This document shows, piece by piece, positions 1-7,527 of a stretch of DNA of 10,561 nucleotides. The stretch's first letter is position 1. The number at the start of each line of letters is the position of its first letter. Origin of the DNA: GCA-2686265 sp036010965. GTDB taxonomy: Bacteria; Planctomycetota; UBA1135; GCA-002686595. A program made the translations under genes and the position numbers. The notes beneath the pieces are model-generated. The model saw nothing but the letters and a program-made list of their open reading frames with translations, was not told the origin of the DNA and made no database searches. Location: positions 1 to 10,561 of the forward strand of contig DASCMO010000104.1 in NCBI GenBank assembly GCA_036010965.1, given 5' to 3'.

Positions 1-32
1 CGGTCGGGCCTGGACCCGATCAGCCCACCCAG

Positions 33-1028
33 ATGGGTCTGGCGATGGCAGAACGCACCCTCTCGGAGATCGCTGAAATCTGTGGAGCGACCCTCGTGGG
101 AGATGGTCGCCGGTGCGTCGTGGGTCCGGCGGGCCTGGCGGAGGCGGGGCCCGAGGAGGTCAGCTTCCTGGCGGACGAGCGCTACCGTACGCAGCTCCGT
201 GAGACGCGCGCCGGGGCAGTGATCGTCCAACCTGGGACCGAGGCGCCGCGCGAAGACCTGGCCCTGCTCTGTTGCGAGGATCCCAACACCGCCTTCAGCG
301 CGGTCGTGCGGCTCTTCGCTGGAGAGGAACACGCCGCGCCGCCCGGCGTCCACCCGAGCGCCGTCGTGCATCCCGCTGTCGAGCTCGGCGCAGGGGTCTC
401 CATCGGGCCCGTGTGCACGGTGGGGGAGGGCGCGCGGATCGGCGACGACGTCGTCCTGCACGCTGGCGTCGTGATCTACCCCGGTGTCCGGATAGGCGCG
501 CGCTGCACGATCCACGCCGGGGCCGTGATCGGCTCCGAGGGATTCGGCTTCGAGCCGACCAAGGACGGCTGGGAGAAGATCCCCCAGTGCGGCACGGTGG
601 TAGTCGAGGACGATGTGGAGGTCGGCGCCAACGCGACCATCGACCGGGCGCGCTTCGGAGCGACGCTCATCGGCCGCGGGGTCAAGATCGACAACCTCGT
701 TCACATCGCCCACAACTGCGTCATCGGCCCGGGCGCCATGCTCTGCGCCCAGGGTGGCACGGCAGGATCGGTGCACCTGGGGGCGCGAGTGATCCTGGCC
801 GGTCAGGTAGGAATCAGCGGCCACATCACCATCGGGGACGGCGCACGGGTGGGGGCGAAATCCGCCGTCTTCGGCGACCTCGCGGGCGGAGCGGAGTACC
901 TCGGCTACCCCGCTCGGCCGCGGGCGCAGGCCCTTCGCGGCATGGGGGCGCCACGACGGCTCACCAGGCTCGTGAAGCGCGTGGAAGAACTCGAGGCGCG
1001 CATCGCCCGGATGGAGGAAGATGCGTGA
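33..1028 (+). CDS. lpxD: UDP-3-O-(3-hydroxyacyl)glucosamine N-acyltransferase LpxD
   Basis: LpxD adds the second 3-hydroxyacyl chain (amide-linked, from acyl-ACP) to UDP-3-O-acyl-glucosamine in the cytoplasm, the third step of lipid A synthesis. The N-terminal ~100 residues match the LpxD uridine-binding domain (LSEIAEICGATLVGDG, then SFLADERY and RAGAVIV). Residues ~105-290 are hexapeptide repeats forming a left-handed beta helix. The catalytic histidine lies in the HIAHN motif (H227 counting from base 33). The C-terminus is a short charged helix (RLVKRVEELEARIARMEED), as in other LpxDs. The 331-residue length is normal. A second ATG at base 45 (MAERTLSEIAE) fits the family N-terminus as well, and neither ATG has a clear ribosome binding site. 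The frame is open to the window edge, so a start further upstream is not excluded. It overlaps the next gene by four bases (GTGA). Confidence 0.95.
   Translation: MGLAMAERTLSEIAEICGATLVGDGRRCVVGPAGLAEAGPEEVSFLADERYRTQLRETRAGAVIVQPGTEAPREDLALLCCEDPNTAFSAVVRLFAGEEHAAPPGVHPSAVVHPAVELGAGVSIGPVCTVGEGARIGDDVVLHAGVVIYPGVRIGARCTIHAGAVIGSEGFGFEPTKDGWEKIPQCGTVVVEDDVEVGANATIDRARFGATLIGRGVKIDNLVHIAHNCVIGPGAMLCAQGGTAGSVHLGARVILAGQVGISGHITIGDGARVGAKSAVFGDLAGGAEYLGYPARPRAQALRGMGAPRRLTRLVKRVEELEARIARMEEDA
1013..1027 (+). promoter_or_regulatory. Shine-Dalgarno and GTG start of lpxC-fabZ
   Basis: GGAGG at 1013-1017 sits seven bases before a GTG at 1025-1027, inside the last codons of lpxD. The reading frame is open far upstream (antisense-like shadow within lpxD), so this site decides the start. 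With the GTG as residue 1, the zinc-binding histidine falls at position 79 as in E. coli LpxC. The ATG at 1021 is in a different frame. Confidence 0.75.
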
Positions 1029-2317
1029 CGCGCCACCAGCAGACCCTCCGCACGGCCGTGGAGTTCTCCGGCGCCGGACTGCACAGCGGCGAGATCGTCA
1101 ATACACGCGTGTTGCCCGGCCAGCCCGACCACGGCGTCGAGTTCGTGCGCACCGACCTCCCCGATGCCGAGCCCGTTCCGGCGCATATCGCCTATCACCA
1201 GGAGAAGGAGCGCCGTACGCGACTCGAGCTCGGCAGTGCGAGGGTGGACACGGTCGAGCACTTCCTCTCGGCCTGTCGTGGGCTGGAGATCGACAACCTG
1301 ACCGTGGAGCTTTCGGGTACCGAGTTGCCTGGCCTGGACGGTAGTGCCAAGCCCTTCACCGAGCTCTTCCAGCAGGCGGGCATCGTCGAGCAGCGCCCTG
1401 AGGCGCGCGTGTTTCAGCTGCAGAGTCCGGTCTATGTGCGCCAGGGCGACTCGACCCTCGTGGCCCTGCCCACCGATCAGCCGTGCCTGACGCTTCAGTA
1501 TGTGGCCTCGTTCGACGAACCCAGCGTGAGCGGCGGTTCGTTCCAGTTAGAGGTGACGCCTGGCTCTTTCGTGGAAGAGATCGCACCGGCCCGCACCTTC
1601 TGTCTCGCCTCCGAGATCGATGCTCTGCGCGCGGCGGGTTTAGGAAAGGGCGCGACCGCCGAGAACACGGTCGTCCTGGGGGACGGAGAGGTCGATCTGC
1701 GGCTCCCCGACGAACCCGTGCGCCACAAGATCCTCGACCTGCTCGGAGACCTGCACCTGCTCGGCGCTGACCTCCACGCCCACGTGATCGCCATGCGCTC
1801 GGGCCATCGCACCAATGTAGAGCTGGTCAAGAGCCTGCTCGAGATGATGCAGGTCGATGAAACCGGCGGTGCGATCCGACGCGAGGCGGGCATGGATGTG
1901 CGCGAGATCCTGCGCATGCTTCCGCACCGCTATCCCTTCCTGCTGATCGACCGCGTACTCGACATCGATGGCTACAAGCGTGCGGTCGCCGTCAAGAACG
2001 TGTCGATCAACGAACCCTACTTCCAGGGGCACTTCCCCGACCAGCCGCTGATGCCCGGCGTCCTGCAGCTCGAGGCGATGGCCCAGCTCGCGGGTGTCCT
2101 CCTGCTCCGCAAGCTCGAGAACACCGGCAAGTTGGCCGTCCTCTGGGCGATCGACAAGGTCAAGTTGCGCGGGGCCGTCGTGCCCGGAGACCAGCTGCGC
2201 ATCGAGGTAGAGACCCTCAGGATGAAAGGTCACGCTGCGCAGGTCCGCGGTGTCGGGTCGGTGGCGGGGAGGGTTGTCTGCGAGGCCACCTTGATGTTCA
2301 CCATGGTCGATTCCTGA
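1025..2317 (+). CDS. lpxC/fabZ: Bifunctional LpxC deacetylase / FabZ 3-hydroxyacyl-ACP dehydratase
   Basis: A 430-residue fusion. Residues 1-~280 are LpxC, the zinc-dependent deacetylase that removes acetate from UDP-3-O-acyl-GlcNAc, the committed step of lipid A synthesis. Visible signatures are SGAGLHSG near the N-terminus, EHFLSA (E78, zinc ligand H79), RHKILD (zinc ligands H234 and D238) and SGH (H261). Residues ~290-430 are FabZ, which dehydrates 3-hydroxyacyl-ACP in fatty acid elongation, with LPHRYPFLLIDR, the catalytic H336 in GHFPDQPLMPG and E350, 14 residues later as usual. The two enzymes compete for 3-hydroxyacyl-ACP flux, so fusing them fixes their ratio. Such fusions are known in Bacteroidetes and some other phyla. 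GTG start with a good Shine-Dalgarno, overlapping lpxD. No frameshift is seen and both halves keep all key residues. Confidence 0.95.
   Translation: MTRHQQTLRTAVEFSGAGLHSGEIVNTRVLPGQPDHGVEFVRTDLPDAEPVPAHIAYHQEKERRTRLELGSARVDTVEHFLSACRGLEIDNLTVELSGTELPGLDGSAKPFTELFQQAGIVEQRPEARVFQLQSPVYVRQGDSTLVALPTDQPCLTLQYVASFDEPSVSGGSFQLEVTPGSFVEEIAPARTFCLASEIDALRAAGLGKGATAENTVVLGDGEVDLRLPDEPVRHKILDLLGDLHLLGADLHAHVIAMRSGHRTNVELVKSLLEMMQVDETGGAIRREAGMDVREILRMLPHRYPFLLIDRVLDIDGYKRAVAVKNVSINEPYFQGHFPDQPLMPGVLQLEAMAQLAGVLLLRKLENTGKLAVLWAIDKVKLRGAVVPGDQLRIEVETLRMKGHAAQVRGVGSVAGRVVCEATLMFTMVDS
1883..1894 (+). promoter_or_regulatory. Possible internal Shine-Dalgarno and ATG before the FabZ domain
   Basis: GAGG at 1883-1886 lies five bases before an in-frame ATG at 1892-1894, exactly where the FabZ domain begins (M290, followed by DVREILRMLPHRYPF). 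This could allow a free FabZ of 141 residues to be made in addition to the fusion, or it may be a relic of the former gene boundary. GAGG is a common tetramer in this GC-rich sequence, so the evidence is suggestive only. Confidence 0.35.
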
Positions 2318-2327
2318 CAGTCAGTTC

Positions 2328-3173
2328 ATGTCCACCCAGATACACAGCACCGCGGTCATTGCGGATAGCGCCGCACTCGGCGTCGATGTCACCATTGGCC
2401 CTCACACGATCATCGGTCCCAGCGTGCAAATCGGGGACCGCACCCGCGTCGGCCCACAGGTCGTGATCGACGGCGTGACGCGCATCGGCGAGGACAATGT
2501 GATCGTCGGTCAGGCCAGTCTGGGCGCGGCGCCCCAGGACATCTCCTACCGCGGTGAGCCCACCCTGCTGGAGATCGGTGACGGCAATATGATCCGCGAG
2601 TTCGTCACGATCAACCGCGGGACTGTGAAGGGTGGTGCGCGCACGAGCATCGGCAGCGGCTGCCTCCTGATGGCCTGCAGCCACGTCGCTCACGATTGCG
2701 ACCTGCGCGACGGCGTGATCCTGGCCAATAACGTGCTGCTGGCCGGGCATGTGCTGGTGGGGAAACGGGCCAACCTCTCGGGCGCCGCAGCGGCGCATCA
2801 CTTCTGCACCATCGGGGAGTACGCCTATGTGGGGGGGCTGTCGCGCGTCGTTCAGGATGTGCCGCCCTTCATGATCGTCGAGGGGCATCCGAGCCGCGTG
2901 CGGGGCGTGAACATCGTCGGGCTGCAGAGGGCGGACGTTCCCGAGGAGGACATCGAGGCCGTCCGGACCGCCTTCCGTCGCCTTTACCGCTCCGGAGTAC
3001 CGAAGAAGCGTGTCTTTGCCGACATGAGGGCCGAGAGTTCCACTCCGGCCCGGGTCCTGCGCTTGATCGAGGCCCTCGAGAACACAGAACGCGGCTCCAA
3101 GGGCCGCCACCGGGAGAGCCTGCGCGAGGAGTTCGCTCAGAGTGGCCGCGACCTCGTAGCGGTGAGCTCCTGA
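2328..3173 (+). CDS. lpxA: Acyl-ACP--UDP-N-acetylglucosamine O-acyltransferase LpxA
   Basis: LpxA transfers a 3-hydroxyacyl chain from ACP to the 3-OH of UDP-GlcNAc, the first step of lipid A synthesis, in the cytoplasm. The protein has 281 residues (E. coli 262). Residues ~5-190 are hexapeptide repeats (IGPHTIIGPSVQIGD and so on). The catalytic histidine is H122 in SHVAHDC. The block from there through ILANN, LAGHV, HHFCTIGEYAYVGG and QDVPP aligns with E. coli LpxA without gaps, offset by three residues. The residue matching the E. coli acyl-chain ruler G173 is G170. After the family's GVNIVGLQR motif comes the helical C-terminal domain, ending in a ~25-residue charged extension. It starts ten bases after the lpxC-fabZ stop with no good Shine-Dalgarno, which suggests translational coupling. 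Its stop overlaps the next start by one base (TGATG). Confidence 0.96.
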   Translation: MSTQIHSTAVIADSAALGVDVTIGPHTIIGPSVQIGDRTRVGPQVVIDGVTRIGEDNVIVGQASLGAAPQDISYRGEPTLLEIGDGNMIREFVTINRGTVKGGARTSIGSGCLLMACSHVAHDCDLRDGVILANNVLLAGHVLVGKRANLSGAAAAHHFCTIGEYAYVGGLSRVVQDVPPFMIVEGHPSRVRGVNIVGLQRADVPEEDIEAVRTAFRRLYRSGVPKKRVFADMRAESSTPARVLRLIEALENTERGSKGRHRESLREEFAQSGRDLVAVSS

Positions 3174-4192
3174 TGGCTGGCGCGGCGAAGCGCAGTTTCC
3201 GGGTAGCGGTGGCCGGGGTGGGCCATCTGGGGAAGATCCATGCCCGGATCTGGAACGAACAACCCGAGGCGGAACTCGTCGCGGTCGTTGACTCCGACGC
3301 CGCCCGGGCGGGCGCCTTGGCGCAGGAGCTGGGCTGTGAGGCATTCGCCGAGGCCAGCGAACTCCCGGACGACCTTGACGGCGTCAGTGTCGTCGTCCCG
3401 ACCGCCGTCCACGCCGACGTGGCAGTCGGTCTGCTCGAGCGCGGCATCGCCTGCCTGGTGGAGAAGCCCCTGGCGAGCAATCTGAGTGAGGCCGATCGCA
3501 TCCTCACGGCGGCGGAAAAGGGTGGCGCCTTGCTCGCCGTCGGCCATGTCGAGCGCTTCCAGCCCGGGGTGCGCGCCGTGCGCGAGCTGGGACTTCGACC
3601 GCGCTTCATCGAGAGCCACCGACTGGCGCCCTTCAGCTTCCGCAGCATGGACGTGGGCGTCGTCCACGACCTGATGATTCACGACCTCGACCTGGTCCTC
3701 TACCTGTGCGGATCCGAGATCGCGAGCATGGACGCCGCCGGGGGCGCGATCCTGACCGAGCGCGAGGACCTGGCCTCCGTGCGGCTCGTCTTCGAGAACG
3801 GCGCCAGGGCCAGCGTGACCGCCAGCCGGGCTTCCTTGACGCCCATGCGGCGTATGCGCCTCTTCTCGTCGGAAGGCTACATCAGCCTCGACTTCCAGCA
3901 GAACTACGGCCTGATGGTCACCAAGGGACCCGAGTTCGACCGCGGGCGCGAGGCCTTGCGGGAACTGGATCCGGCCAGCCTGGCCCAGCAGAAGGACTGG
4001 GTCACCGAGGAGGTGTTGCGCGTCACCGAGTTGAAGCTGGAGGGCGAGCAGCGCCCGCTGCAGGCTGAGCTGGATTCCTTCATGCGCTCGGTGCGCGACG
4101 GCAGCGAGATCGAGGTCAGCGGCGCCGATGGCCGGCGGGCCCTGGAGCTCGCCGACCGCATCGTCGCGGACATCCGCGCTCAAGATTGGTAG
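3173..4192 (+). CDS. Gfo/Idh/MocA-family oxidoreductase of the lipid A operon (GnnA-like candidate)
   Basis: A 339-residue NAD(P)-dependent sugar oxidoreductase. The N-terminal Rossmann fold has the nucleotide-binding motif GVGHLG (residues 15-20) and a D near residue 41 (VAVVDSD). The family lysine motif EKP is at 97-99, and the D-x3-H catalytic pattern is D166/H170 in VHDLMIHDLD. The C-terminal half is the usual beta-sheet substrate domain. It begins on the last base of the lpxA stop with a GGTGAG six bases upstream, so it is co-translated with lpxA. That position suggests a nucleotide-sugar substrate linked to lipid A. GnnA, which oxidises UDP-GlcNAc at C3 before GnnB transaminates it, belongs to this family and lies next to lpxA in Leptospira and Acidithiobacillus. 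No GnnB-like aminotransferase is present here, so GnnA is a hypothesis. Family assignment is firm, the substrate is not. Confidence 0.9.
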   Translation: MAGAAKRSFRVAVAGVGHLGKIHARIWNEQPEAELVAVVDSDAARAGALAQELGCEAFAEASELPDDLDGVSVVVPTAVHADVAVGLLERGIACLVEKPLASNLSEADRILTAAEKGGALLAVGHVERFQPGVRAVRELGLRPRFIESHRLAPFSFRSMDVGVVHDLMIHDLDLVLYLCGSEIASMDAAGGAILTEREDLASVRLVFENGARASVTASRASLTPMRRMRLFSSEGYISLDFQQNYGLMVTKGPEFDRGREALRELDPASLAQQKDWVTEEVLRVTELKLEGEQRPLQAELDSFMRSVRDGSEIEVSGADGRRALELADRIVADIRAQDW

Positions 4193-4202
4193 AACGGCCC
4201 TC

Positions 4203-7200
4203 ATGAGTTCGTCGAGGACGACGGGGCGCTTCGCCCCCCTGGCCGAGAGCGCCACGCGCGCTCCGGAGGAGGCCGAGCGTGCGGTGCTGGAGGGCTGGCG
4301 AGAGCGGGACGTCTTCCGGTCCGTCGCAGCGGCACGCGCCGAGGGCGAGACTTACGTCTTCTGGGAGGGTCCGCCGACCGCGAACGGCCGACCGGGCATC
4401 CACCATGTGATGGCCCGTGCGATCAAGGACACCGTCTGTCGCTACCAGACCATGCGTGGCAAGCGCGTCCTGCGCAAGGCGGGTTGGGACACCCACGGGC
4501 TGCCGGTCGAGTTGGAGGTCGAGAAGGCGCTGGGCATCAGCGGCAAGCCAGCGATCGAGGCCTACGGGATTGGCCCGTTCAACGAGAAGTGCCGCGAATC
4601 GGTCTGGACCTACCGCAAGGAATGGGAGGAGCTCTCCGAGCGCATCGGCTACTGGCTCGACTACGACAATTCCTACGTGACCTACGACGCCGACTACGTC
4701 GAGAGCGTCTGGTACATCCTCGCTCGCTTTCACGCCGCCGGCCTGGTCTATCGCGGCCAGCGCGTCGTGCCCTACTGCGGTCGCTGCGGCACGGGCCTCT
4801 CCTCTCACGAAGTCGGTCAGCCGGGGGTGTACCAGGACGTGAATGACCCCTCGGTCACCCTGCGCTTTCGCCTCAAGGAGTCGTTCGGCGCCGAGCCCGA
4901 GAGCCTGCTGGCCTGGACGACCACACCCTGGACCCTGCCCTCGAACTTCGCCCTGGCCGTGCACCCCGATTCCGAGTATGTGCGAGCGCGCATCCCGGCC
5001 GGTGCAGAGGGCGAGCACGAGATTGTTTGGGTGGTCGCCGAGCGCGTGGTCGCCGTGCTGGGCGAGGAGGTCGAGGAGCTCGAGCGCCGACGGGGTCGGG
5101 ACCTGGCGGGCCTGGCCTATGAGCCGCTCTTCGAGCTCGGCGAGCCGTTCCTCATGCCTCCCGCGGAGACCATCGACCCCGACGCTCGACATCGGGTCGT
5201 GCTCGCGGAGTACGTCACGGCCGAGGACGGTACGGGGATCGTGCACCAGGCGCCCTACGGCGCCGACGACTGGGCCCTCGCCACGAAGAACGGCATCCCG
5301 ACCGTCCTGGGCGTAGGGCCCCACGGACGCTTCGTGCGCGCGGTCGGGCCGGTGGAGGAGGGCACGTTCTTCAAGGACGCCGACGCTCCCCTGACGGCCG
5401 ATCTCGAGCGCCGTGGGCTGCTCTTCGCGAGCGAGCGCGCGTCCCACAGCTACCCGCATTGCTGGCGCTGCGACACGCCGCTTTACTACTTCCCGACGCC
5501 TGCCTGGTACATCCGCACGACGGCCTACAAGCAGCGCATGATCGAGTACAACCGCCGCTGCAACTGGGTCCCGCCGCAGGTGGGGGAGGGGCGCTTCGGC
5601 GACTGGCTCGAGAACAACATCGACTGGAACATCTCTCGCGACCGCTTTTGGGGCACGCCCCTGCCGTTCTGGGTTTGCGAGGGCTGCGACGTGGAGCGCG
5701 CGGTGGGTAGCGTCGAGGACCTCGAGCGCCTGGCGGGTTCGCTCCCGGAGGGCTTTGACAACCACAAGCCGCTGATCGACGAGGTGACCATCGCCTGCGA
5801 GGCCTGCGGCGGGACCATGCACCGCACGAACGCCGTCGTGGACTGCTGGTTCGACTCCGGTTCGATGCCCTACGCCCAGTATCACTGGCCGTTCGGGGAG
5901 AGCCGTGGAATCGTGAGCGAGCAGTTCCCGGCCTCGGTGATCGCCGAGGGTCTCGACCAGACGCGAGGCTGGTTCTACTCCTTGCTCGCCATCGGGGCCT
6001 TCCTGGCCGAGGACGACGAGGGCCTCGCGTCCGGCGTCGTCTACCGCAACTGTCTGGTCAACGGTCTCGTCCTGGACGGGGACGGGGTCAAGATGTCGAA
6101 GCGCCTCGGGAACATCGTCGACCCATGGAAGGCGATCGGCGAGCACGGGGCCGACGCCCTGCGCTGGTACATGCTCTCGAGCGCGGCACCGTGGTTGCCC
6201 AGGCGCTTCGATCTCGCCGGCGTGCTGGAGGTCCGCCGGCGCTTCTTCGGGACCCTCGCCAACAGCTACCGTTTCTTCTCCGAGTACGCGCGCATCGATG
6301 GCTTCGACCCCGGCGACCCGGGCATCCCTCCGGCGGCGGAGCGCAGTGAGATCGACCGCTGGCTGCTGTCTCGCGCGCACACGCTGCTCGCTGAGGTCGT
6401 GTGCAGCATGGACGACTACGACCTGACGGGGGCCTGCCGCGCGGTCGAGACCTTTGTCGTCGATGAACTGTCCAACTGGTACATCCGTCGCAATCGCCGC
6501 CGCTTCTGGAAGGGCGAGACCGGCGGCGACAAGCTGGCCGCCTACGCCTCGCTGTACGAGGCTCTGAGAGCGGCGACCCTGGCCACGGCCCCGGCCGCTC
6601 CGTTCATTGCGGAGCAGCTCTGGGCCTGTCTCACGGGCGGCGAGACGTCTGTCCACGCCGAGCTGCTCGAGATGGCCGATGAGAGTTGCGTGGACCCCGG
6701 ACTCGAGGCGAGCATGGCGCTCGTGGTGCGCATCGTCGAGATGGGGCGCGCCTTGCGCGAGCGCGCGGGCGTTCGCACGCGCCAGCCTCTGCGCGCCATC
6801 CACGTGCGCTGCTCCGATCCCGCGGCCCTGGAGTTACTACGCGGCGAGTTCGCCTCCGGCCAGGTCTTCGATGAACTGAACGTGAAGGGCTGGGGCAGCC
6901 TCGACATGGACGACGGGGAGCTCTGCACCCTGCGGGCGAAGCCGGACTTTCGCGCCCTGGGCAAGCGCTTGGGACCGCTGATGAAGGCCGCCGGTGCCGT
7001 GATCGAGGCGCTGCCTGTGGAGGATGTCGTGCGCTTGCGGGACGGAGGCGAGATCGAGATCGAGGTCGAGGATCAGGCGGTCACCCTGGGCCCCGGAGAC
7101 GTGCGGCCGACGGTGGAGCTCCACGCTCCCTTCGATGTGGAGACCGACGGCCGGTTCGTGTGCTTCCTGGACCTGGATCTGGACGACGAGCTCGTGGCCG

Positions 7201-7475
7201 AGGGCCTGGCGAGGGAGGCCATCAACCGAGTCAACGGGCTTCGCCGTGAGACTGGCCTGGCGGTGGAGGAGCGCATCCGCCTGCGCCTGTGGGGCGAGGG
7301 AGACGGCATCACCCGGGCCCTGGTCGCGCACGCCGATCTGATCGGCGCGGAGACCCTGGCCGTGGAGTTGAGCACCGCCGAGGAGGCCCTAGAGGGCGGG
7401 GAGTGGTCCGAGTGGGCCGTGGGTGAGGGGCAGGTGCTGCGCGCTTCCCTCGCCGCTCTCGAACACGGTGCCTGA
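4203..7475 (+). CDS. ileS: Isoleucyl-tRNA synthetase, type 2, with GIHH signature
   Basis: Charges tRNA-Ile with isoleucine and edits mischarged valine. The 1090 residues fit the longer type-2 (eukaryote-like) IleRS rather than the ~930-residue type 1. In order: YVFWEGPPTANGRPG then GIHH (65-68) in place of HIGH; GWDTHGLPVE; the CP1 editing domain with WTTTPWTLPSN (238-248) and DGTGIVH (D342); WNISRDRFWGTPLP; a Cys pair in CEGC and another in CEACGG, likely a zinc site; WFDSGSMPYAQYHWPF; KMSKR (630-634); then the anticodon-binding domain (NWYIRRNRRRFW) and a C-terminal domain. The swapped first and third HIGH residues define the GXHH subclass of IleRS2, reported to be highly resistant to mupirocin. 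The ATG at 4203 lies ten bases after the oxidoreductase stop. No strong Shine-Dalgarno and no T-box leader is visible, so it probably relies on the operon transcript. Confidence 0.96.
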   Translation: MSSSRTTGRFAPLAESATRAPEEAERAVLEGWRERDVFRSVAAARAEGETYVFWEGPPTANGRPGIHHVMARAIKDTVCRYQTMRGKRVLRKAGWDTHGLPVELEVEKALGISGKPAIEAYGIGPFNEKCRESVWTYRKEWEELSERIGYWLDYDNSYVTYDADYVESVWYILARFHAAGLVYRGQRVVPYCGRCGTGLSSHEVGQPGVYQDVNDPSVTLRFRLKESFGAEPESLLAWTTTPWTLPSNFALAVHPDSEYVRARIPAGAEGEHEIVWVVAERVVAVLGEEVEELERRRGRDLAGLAYEPLFELGEPFLMPPAETIDPDARHRVVLAEYVTAEDGTGIVHQAPYGADDWALATKNGIPTVLGVGPHGRFVRAVGPVEEGTFFKDADAPLTADLERRGLLFASERASHSYPHCWRCDTPLYYFPTPAWYIRTTAYKQRMIEYNRRCNWVPPQVGEGRFGDWLENNIDWNISRDRFWGTPLPFWVCEGCDVERAVGSVEDLERLAGSLPEGFDNHKPLIDEVTIACEACGGTMHRTNAVVDCWFDSGSMPYAQYHWPFGESRGIVSEQFPASVIAEGLDQTRGWFYSLLAIGAFLAEDDEGLASGVVYRNCLVNGLVLDGDGVKMSKRLGNIVDPWKAIGEHGADALRWYMLSSAAPWLPRRFDLAGVLEVRRRFFGTLANSYRFFSEYARIDGFDPGDPGIPPAAERSEIDRWLLSRAHTLLAEVVCSMDDYDLTGACRAVETFVVDELSNWYIRRNRRRFWKGETGGDKLAAYASLYEALRAATLATAPAAPFIAEQLWACLTGGETSVHAELLEMADESCVDPGLEASMALVVRIVEMGRALRERAGVRTRQPLRAIHVRCSDPAALELLRGEFASGQVFDELNVKGWGSLDMDDGELCTLRAKPDFRALGKRLGPLMKAAGAVIEALPVEDVVRLRDGGEIEIEVEDQAVTLGPGDVRPTVELHAPFDVETDGRFVCFLDLDLDDELVAEGLAREAINRVNGLRRETGLAVEERIRLRLWGEGDGITRALVAHADLIGAETLAVELSTAEEALEGGEWSEWAVGEGQVLRASLAALEHGA

Positions 7476-7492
7476 GGGATGGATGCGGGCGG

Positions 7493-7521
7493 TTGGCAGG
7501 CCGCCGATGGGGTGGTAGTTT
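7493..7521 (+). promoter_or_regulatory. Sigma-70-type promoter of the 6S RNA
   Basis: TTGGCA at 7493-7498, a 17-base spacer, then TAGTTT at 7516-7521. Six bases later, at 7528, begins the 5' strand of the 6S closing stem, so the predicted transcription start coincides with the structural 5' end. Neither hexamer is perfect, but the spacing and the coincidence with the RNA end are good. A short inverted repeat (GGCGG 7488-7492 / CCGCC 7501-7505) overlaps the -35 and could end ileS transcripts weakly, although no T-run follows. Confidence 0.55.
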
Positions 7522-7527
7522 CGGTGC

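Noticed and set aside
1..32. End of a preceding gene (for example an OmpH/Skp-like chaperone, often found before lpxD)
   Set aside because: Only 32 bases are visible. One frame ends at a stop at 74-76, but the residues are not recognisable, so no call can be supported.
272..1024. Upstream extension of the lpxC-fabZ frame into lpxD
   Set aside because: Arg-rich out-of-frame shadow of lpxD. The GTG at 1025 with GGAGG gives the normal LpxC N-terminus.
4193..4202. T-box or other leader controlling ileS
   Set aside because: Only ten bases separate ileS from the preceding gene, so there is no room for a T-box, and none is visible within the upstream coding region.
2298..4255. Minus-strand open frames opposite lpxA and the oxidoreductase
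   Set aside because: Shadows of strongly supported plus-strand genes with no domain content.
4116..6803. 895-codon open frame on the minus strand opposite ileS
   Set aside because: Mirror of a clear IleRS in a GC-rich, codon-biased gene, where stops are rare in the antisense frame. The translation shows no recognisable domain.
7488..7505. GC hairpin after ileS as an intrinsic terminator
   Set aside because: Only five pairs and followed by GATGGGG, with no U-tract. It overlaps the likely 6S promoter.
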